Shown piece by piece: positions 15,307 to 18,582 of a stretch of DNA of 18,582 nt. This stretch comes from Candidatus Woesearchaeota archaeon (GTDB taxonomy: Archaea > Nanoarchaeota > Nanoarchaeia > Woesearchaeales > CALCXY01). Location of the stretch: the NCBI GenBank assembly GCA_030751555.1, contig JASMFX010000085.1:1-18582 (forward strand). The letters run 5' to 3'. Every line of letters begins with the position of its first letter. The stretch's first letter is position 1. The position numbers were made by a program, and so were the translations under genes. Under the pieces are notes generated by a model, which saw nothing but the letters and a program-made list of their open reading frames with translations, did no database searches and was not told the origin of the DNA.

Positions 15307-15516
15307 CTACTTCTTAATTACTCCTTTCTTTTTGTTCAACTTAATAGCGAGATCCTTAGGATTTATCAGTTCCTTAAGCACAATCAAAAAATCACCCACT
15401 TCATACCAATAAACTTCTGAATTTAACTCTATCTCGAGGTCATCCCTCGCCTCAAATGGCATGGTAACCTGCCCCTGCTTCGTAATCTTCGCCTTCCCTA
15501 TAAACTTCGGATCCAT
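15307..15516 (-). CDS. AbrB/SpoVT-like swapped-hairpin DNA-binding protein
   Basis: A 69-residue protein whose first 50 residues fit the AbrB/MazE-type swapped-hairpin fold. KITKQGQVTMPFEARDDLEI is the usual opening strand, turn and helix (compare the common ...GQVTIPkeiR.. pattern), followed by VYWYEVGDFLIVLKE. The tail is lysine-rich. Such proteins are dimeric DNA-binding regulators or antitoxins. No toxin gene is adjacent, so a regulator of the operon it leads is the better reading. The position is first in the MoxR/vWA operon, with its stop 1 bp from the BatA-like start. No ribosome-binding site or TATA box is at the right distance. The operon transcript may therefore start further upstream, in the AT-rich tract beyond element B, which would put element B in its leader. 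Confidence 0.78.
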   Translation of the reverse strand: MDPKFIGKAKITKQGQVTMPFEARDDLEIELNSEVYWYEVGDFLIVLKELINPKDLAIKLNKKKGVIKK

Positions 15517-15523
15517 TTTTTGT

Positions 15524-15627
15524 TGTCAAGAACCACCAGTCACAGTTCCTTTGCTATGGACTGGTGGTATGATTTTTGAGTGGTTCTTGATCATGCTCAG
15601 AAATATACTCGCAGTATATTTCCGACA
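15524..15627 (+). ncRNA. Structured element B: two-stem candidate RNA, paired with element A
   Basis: The outer stem pairs 15526-15535 with 15581-15590 (10 bp, perfect), and an inner stem pairs 15536-15541 with 15559-15564. After the outer stem come 3 nt, then TGCTCA (15594-15599). The next stem pairs 15600-15609 with 15613-15622 (10 bp, 3-nt loop cgc), directly followed by CGACA (15623-15627). Further matches with element A are TTCCT (15546-15550) and a TGGT..TGATTT stretch (15565-15575). On the plus strand a ctataaac box (15498-15505), inside the AbrB-like gene, is centred about 26 bp before the element. On the minus strand it would be the leader of the MoxR operon, ending 8 bp before its first ATG. 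Imperfect terminal repeats (TGTCAAGAA and TTTCCGACA) leave open a hairpin-ended mobile element. Confidence 0.5.
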
Positions 15628-15690
15628 TATTAATATTAATAATATTAATACTATTATTAGTAATCTTAATATTAATATTTATATACTTTT
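15628..15690. promoter_or_regulatory. AT-only tract with TATA-like boxes for both strands
   Basis: About 55 bp of almost pure A/T, built of repeated attaat/taatatt units, follow element B. They contain several TATA-like sequences on each strand, including tttatatac (plus) and GTATATAAATATT (minus). It is the best place for the promoter of the minus-strand MoxR operon. The exact start cannot be read because candidate boxes overlap. Confidence 0.4.
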
Positions 15691-15716
15691 CGGTTCTATT
15701 TGGGAATTTCACAAAC

Positions 15717-15723
15717 TTTAAAA
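15717..15723 (+). promoter_or_regulatory. TATA-like box for the 208-residue protein gene
   Basis: The sequence tttaaaa is centred about 27 bp before ATG 15747, with no ribosome-binding site between them. This supports a leaderless transcript and the chosen start. Confidence 0.5.
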
Positions 15724-15746
15724 GGATTTTAAGACCTCCATTTGAT

Positions 15747-16373
15747 ATGACACGAAGAAAAAATAAAGATGGAACTCTTCAGAAACGAGTAGTTGGATGT
15801 CTACTACAATCTCCATGGGATGAAGGTAGTTACGACTCATCTAACATCGACGATACATTCTATTTTTCTGAAGAGCATCGACATTTACTTATGACTAGGG
15901 GGGATGGAGAATATAAATACCATGACCCAGAAATGAGAAAGGCTAGATGGAACAATCCTTTTTTCTCAGCTCATTATTGTTGGGCAGCTAAAGCAGTTCT
16001 TGAAAGAGCGATTGATGAATTTCAAGGAGACATAAGACAAGGACTTACCAGCGTTATAGCTACCCCTTCTTCACTAATTGATATTTCAGAACTTGGCATA
16101 GAAGCCAGAAATGGAGAATTCGAATTTTATACTGCACTTGGAGAAGCTCTGTCAATGTCTGAAGAAGTTGATAGCGGAATAGCAGACTACCTCGGGCAAG
16201 CTGGATTTGAAGGAGAACTACTGGAAGCCCTTATTGCCGTAAACAAATACGACAAAAGAATAATCGGAGCCCTAGCAGAACTAACACCTGAACAACTAAT
16301 GGGCTATGCCACAGAACACTACAAACCAGAACCTCCATCAACACCAGAACCACCACCAACAGCCAACCTTTAA
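15747..16373 (+). CDS. Hypothetical protein with proline-rich tail
   Basis: A soluble 208-residue protein with no signal peptide or membrane helix. It begins with a basic MTRRKNKDGTLQKRVVG segment and continues with an aromatic and His-rich region (about 35-90, including FYFSEEHRHLLMTRGDGEYKY and WNNPFFSAHYCWAAKAVLERA). The second half is acidic and helical with repeated ALGEALSMSEEVDSG and LLEALIAVNKYDKRIIGALAEL stretches. It ends in a Pro/Thr tail (PEPPSTPEPPPTANL). I do not recognise the family. The codon usage and frame are convincing, and a leaderless promoter fits the start. The gene lies between element B and ribB and has its own promoter, so no shared function with ribB is implied. 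Confidence 0.75.
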   Translation: MTRRKNKDGTLQKRVVGCLLQSPWDEGSYDSSNIDDTFYFSEEHRHLLMTRGDGEYKYHDPEMRKARWNNPFFSAHYCWAAKAVLERAIDEFQGDIRQGLTSVIATPSSLIDISELGIEARNGEFEFYTALGEALSMSEEVDSGIADYLGQAGFEGELLEALIAVNKYDKRIIGALAELTPEQLMGYATEHYKPEPPSTPEPPPTANL

Positions 16374-16390
16374 TCTAAATTAGATACTTT

Positions 16391-16398
16391 TTTAAAAC
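16391..16398 (+). promoter_or_regulatory. TATA-like box for ribB
   Basis: The sequence tttaaaac is centred about 25 bp before ATG 16419. No ribosome-binding site is seen, so a leaderless ribB transcript is expected. Confidence 0.5.
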
Positions 16399-16418
16399 CT
16401 CAAAACTTCCTTTTTTAT

Positions 16419-17030
16419 ATGAATTTCACAAAAATAGAGTCAGCAATAAAGTTAATGCAAAGAGGAAAATTCCTTATCGTTGTTGACGACGAAAACAGAG
16501 AAAACGAAGGAGACATAGTTATAGCTGCAGAAAAAGCAACTCCTTCAAAGATTAACTACATGCTTAAACACGCCAGAGGAATAATGTGCCTGCCAACAGC
16601 AGCAGAAAGACTAGACGAATTAAAAATCCCCCTAATGGTATCGGACAACTCAGACAAATTCAATACTCCTTTTACAGTCTCAATTGATGCAAAAAGAAAC
16701 ACCACAACAGGAGTCTCTGTCTCAGACAGATTAGAAACAATAAAAGTTATCCTAAATAAAGATTCAAAACCGGAAGACTTAGTCCGACCAGGTCACATGT
16801 TCCCATTAAGAGCAAATGGAAACGGAGTTCTAGACAGACCAGGCCATACAGAAGCAGCAGTAGATTTGTGTAAGCTAGCCGGCCTATCACAAGTAGCAAT
16901 CATCGCAGAGATCATGAATGATGATGGTTCAATGGCAAGATTAGAAGACTTAGAAGAGTTCGCAAAGAAGCATAATCTAGAGATGATCACAATAAAAGAT
17001 CTGATAGAGTACAGAAAGGCCAATTCTTAA
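16419..17030 (+). CDS. ribB: 3,4-dihydroxy-2-butanone 4-phosphate synthase
   Basis: Converts ribulose 5-phosphate to 3,4-dihydroxy-2-butanone 4-phosphate and formate, supplying the four-carbon unit for riboflavin. The 203-residue protein is the stand-alone RibB type, without a fused GTP cyclohydrolase II domain. All hallmark segments are present: VVDDENRENEGDIV (about 21-34, acidic metal and substrate loop), HARGIMCLP, GVSVSDR, RPGHMFPLRA (from about 123), RPGHTEAAVDL (from about 140) and EIMNDDGSMAR (from about 163). Key acidic and histidine residues of the active site are intact, so the enzyme should be functional. It needs Mg2+ and acts in the cytosol. No other riboflavin gene lies in the window. 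A leaderless promoter is likely. Confidence 0.97.
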   Translation: MNFTKIESAIKLMQRGKFLIVVDDENRENEGDIVIAAEKATPSKINYMLKHARGIMCLPTAAERLDELKIPLMVSDNSDKFNTPFTVSIDAKRNTTTGVSVSDRLETIKVILNKDSKPEDLVRPGHMFPLRANGNGVLDRPGHTEAAVDLCKLAGLSQVAIIAEIMNDDGSMARLEDLEEFAKKHNLEMITIKDLIEYRKANS

Positions 17031-17074
17031 CTTATCCATAGAATAATCTCATTTGTAACAATAGTAACATAAAA

Positions 17075-17083
17075 TTTATAAAC
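17075..17083 (+). promoter_or_regulatory. TATA-like box for the homoserine dehydrogenase gene
   Basis: The sequence tttataaac is centred about 26 bp before ATG 17105, and no ribosome-binding site is visible. This is the clearest leaderless promoter in the window. Confidence 0.6.
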
Positions 17084-17104
17084 AAATTTTGATTTCCCAA
17101 AAAT

Positions 17105-18304
17105 ATGGCAAAACCTATTGAATTGGTTATGATTGGTAGTGGAGCTGTTGGACTGTCTGTCCTCGAGATGCTTCCTGAATATCGCGATAGAGATAAAGTC
17201 AGAGTTGCCGCAATCGCCGATAGTAGAGGATCTATTTCTTCTAATAATGATAGTCCTGGTGGAATTAGCGACGATGCCCTACTTCAAATTGTAGACCATA
17301 AATCGGCAGGACATAGATTAGCTCAATTCCCTACTGGCCAAACGCTTGGATATTCACCAGGCCCATTCACAAGTGCATCTTTAGATGCCGTTGTTGATTC
17401 AAGTAGGGACACTGCTATTGTAGACGTTACTGCTTCAGAAGACACACTTCCACTCATTCATCACGCAGTCGTTGACGAAGGCGCGTACGCTGCAGCAGCC
17501 AACAAACATCCATTTGTTCAGGATACAGTAAGGGGAGTAGAGATGGCGTATGATCTGATTAAGCTGGCATTCGAAGGAAGGGTAGCTCTTCGTGCAACAG
17601 TTGGCGCTAACATAGGAATCTCAACAAGAGTTATCCATACATTAACAACAGAACATCCATCTGAATTCAGAGCAGAAGGCTGCGTCAGTGGCACTTTAGC
17701 ATATGCATGTAATCAACTTCCAGAAGGACAAGCCTTCTCCGAAATAGCAAGAGCTGCTAATGAGGAAGGGTATACAGAGCCAACTCCATGGACCGACTTC
17801 TCAGGTGAAGACGTGAGAAATAAGATGATAATTATAGGGGAGTTAGTTGCTTATCATTTTGGTGTCAATCCAGGTGATGTAATGGTCAACCACCGTTCAT
17901 TTATTGAGGGGGCATTTTCTAGTCCTGCTGACTATCAAGCTGTAGCTAGTCAACTATCTTCTCTTGGAAAGGATGATTTTGTTGAAGCAATTAGAGAACA
18001 CGATGCCGTATTAGGAGATTATTTTGGAAACGTCTCTGAAGGGCACACATTCAGATATTGCGGTACAGTGTCTTATAATAGGGCAGAACATACAGTTGAA
18101 GTGGACGTTGGATTAGAACAAGTTCCAGTTGACGGTCCACTAGGGATGTTAGAGGGCACAACAAACCTCTTAAGGATTCAATTAGATGAACCAGGCAAAG
18201 AACTTATTATGCAAGGGCCAGGAGCAGGTCCTGAAACAACAGCACGAGCTGTACTTGGCGACGTTAGTCAGATCGTAAGACACCATCAAAATAACTATAG
18301 ATAA
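17105..18304 (+). CDS. hom: Homoserine dehydrogenase (stand-alone)
   Basis: NAD(P)-dependent reduction of aspartate semialdehyde to homoserine, the branch point to threonine and methionine. The 399-residue protein begins with a Rossmann dinucleotide motif GSGAVG (11-16) and VRVAAIADSRG. It continues with IVDVTASEDTLPLI and AAANKHPF (about 130-136), the ANK motif that contacts cofactor and substrate. The catalytic domain has GTLAYACNQLPEGQAFSEIA, a form of the GT.NYIL...EG.SF motif. Then comes GYTEPTPWTDFSGEDVRNKM, holding the conserved Asp and Lys of hydride and proton transfer. The end, GPGAGPETTARAVLGDV, is the family's closing glycine motif. There is no aspartokinase fusion and no recognisable C-terminal ACT domain, so threonine feedback is unlikely. 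Some motif positions differ from the textbook form, so a related oxidoreductase activity remains possible. Confidence 0.88.
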   Translation: MAKPIELVMIGSGAVGLSVLEMLPEYRDRDKVRVAAIADSRGSISSNNDSPGGISDDALLQIVDHKSAGHRLAQFPTGQTLGYSPGPFTSASLDAVVDSSRDTAIVDVTASEDTLPLIHHAVVDEGAYAAAANKHPFVQDTVRGVEMAYDLIKLAFEGRVALRATVGANIGISTRVIHTLTTEHPSEFRAEGCVSGTLAYACNQLPEGQAFSEIARAANEEGYTEPTPWTDFSGEDVRNKMIIIGELVAYHFGVNPGDVMVNHRSFIEGAFSSPADYQAVASQLSSLGKDDFVEAIREHDAVLGDYFGNVSEGHTFRYCGTVSYNRAEHTVEVDVGLEQVPVDGPLGMLEGTTNLLRIQLDEPGKELIMQGPGAGPETTARAVLGDVSQIVRHHQNNYR

Positions 18305-18582
18305 TAAAAATATCAATTCTACTCACTATTTGTTCTATATAAGACATCAATGTCCATTTCTGTTTTCTACAAGTCAATAAGTTTATAAAGTAATATACTA
18401 GATTATAATCTAATAAAAACTTACCAATAAACAATTAAAATATAAATCAAAAAGACGAGACACATTCGCAATTTCATTTGAGGATAGTGGTGCAGTGAAA
18501 TTGCTAATGAACCACAGTCTTTATTTAATATTAAAAAATTTCAACCATTGGAAAACCAAATTAACCGTATTGGAGAATAAAA
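18305..18582 (+). promoter_or_regulatory. Intergenic leader with palindrome and possible pseudoknot
   Basis: No convincing gene is seen in these 278 bp. They contain a gacat/atgtc mini-hairpin (about 18342-18353), a gtttataaag TATA-like box near 18381-18390, and a perfect 14-bp palindrome tagattataatcta (18399-18412). A 9-bp inverted repeat lies at 18468-18476 and 18496-18504. A gtggt/accac pair (18487-18491 with 18511-18515) crosses that repeat, so an H-type pseudoknot is possible. The window ends in ttggagaataaaa, a likely ribosome-binding site for a plus-strand gene starting just outside. The region may be that gene's structured leader. It lacks the TGCTCA and CGACA boxes of elements A and B. 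Confidence 0.4.

Noticed and set aside
15307..15516. Toxin-antitoxin module
   Set aside because: The AbrB-like fold fits an antitoxin, but no small toxin gene adjoins it on either side.
15461..15721. 86-residue plus-strand frame across element B
   Set aside because: It overlaps the AbrB-like gene antisense and then translates the stems and the AT-rich tract into low-complexity Ile/Asn sequence. The RNA or DNA structure explains the region better.
18461..18520. tRNA gene at the right end
   Set aside because: No T-loop GTTCRA-type sequence, no acceptor stem and no anticodon arm can be drawn.

Overview
The window looks like an AT-rich archaeal chromosome segment. Three things support this: a GINS-type replication factor of the archaeal Gins51 form, an archaeal S-layer protein with both of its characteristic ends, and TATA-like boxes about 26 bp upstream of start codons that have no leader. 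The mix of genes (S-layer protein, CorA, a MoxR/DUF58/VWA membrane cluster, small lipoproteins) and the low GC suggest a DPANN-type lineage such as Woesearchaeota or Pacearchaeota. That placement is inference and was not tested.

Layout. At 1-1653 on the minus strand lie gins51 and, 25 bp downstream, a multispanning glycosyltransferase cut by the window edge. An intergenic region follows with a structured element (element A, 1724-1868), then a radical SAM protein on the plus strand (1893-3086). It converges on a large S-layer gene (3179-5740, minus) that has an A/T-rich terminator and a long hairpin-rich 5' leader. Next come a lipoprotein (minus) and CorA (plus) from divergent promoters. From 7761 to 15516 there is one minus-strand operon. 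In transcription order it holds an AbrB-like protein, a BatA-type vWA membrane protein, a large double-vWA membrane protein, a coiled-coil membrane protein, a small multi-TM protein, a MoxR AAA+ ATPase and a DUF58 protein. Upstream of it sits a second structured element (element B, 15524-15627), followed on the plus strand by an unknown 208-residue protein, ribB and a homoserine dehydrogenase. The window ends in an intergenic leader with palindromes.

How the genes fit together. The operon is an archaeal version of the MoxR/vWA set: a cytosolic AAA+ ATPase, a cytosolic DUF58 vWA adaptor and membrane-anchored vWA proteins, probably acting on envelope proteins. The S-layer protein and the glycosyltransferase are also envelope functions. 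RibB and homoserine dehydrogenase are stand-alone biosynthetic enzymes.

The most interesting signal is the pair A/B. They are two intergenic elements 13.8 kb apart with unrelated stem sequences but the same architecture. A first stem starts TCA(A)GAA and closes with TTC(T)TGA. Then come 3 nt, the identical hexamer TGCTCA, a second perfect stem, and the identical pentamer CGACA directly after it. This is the pattern expected of a structured RNA family, or of a hairpin-ended mobile element, and I do not recognise it as any known family.
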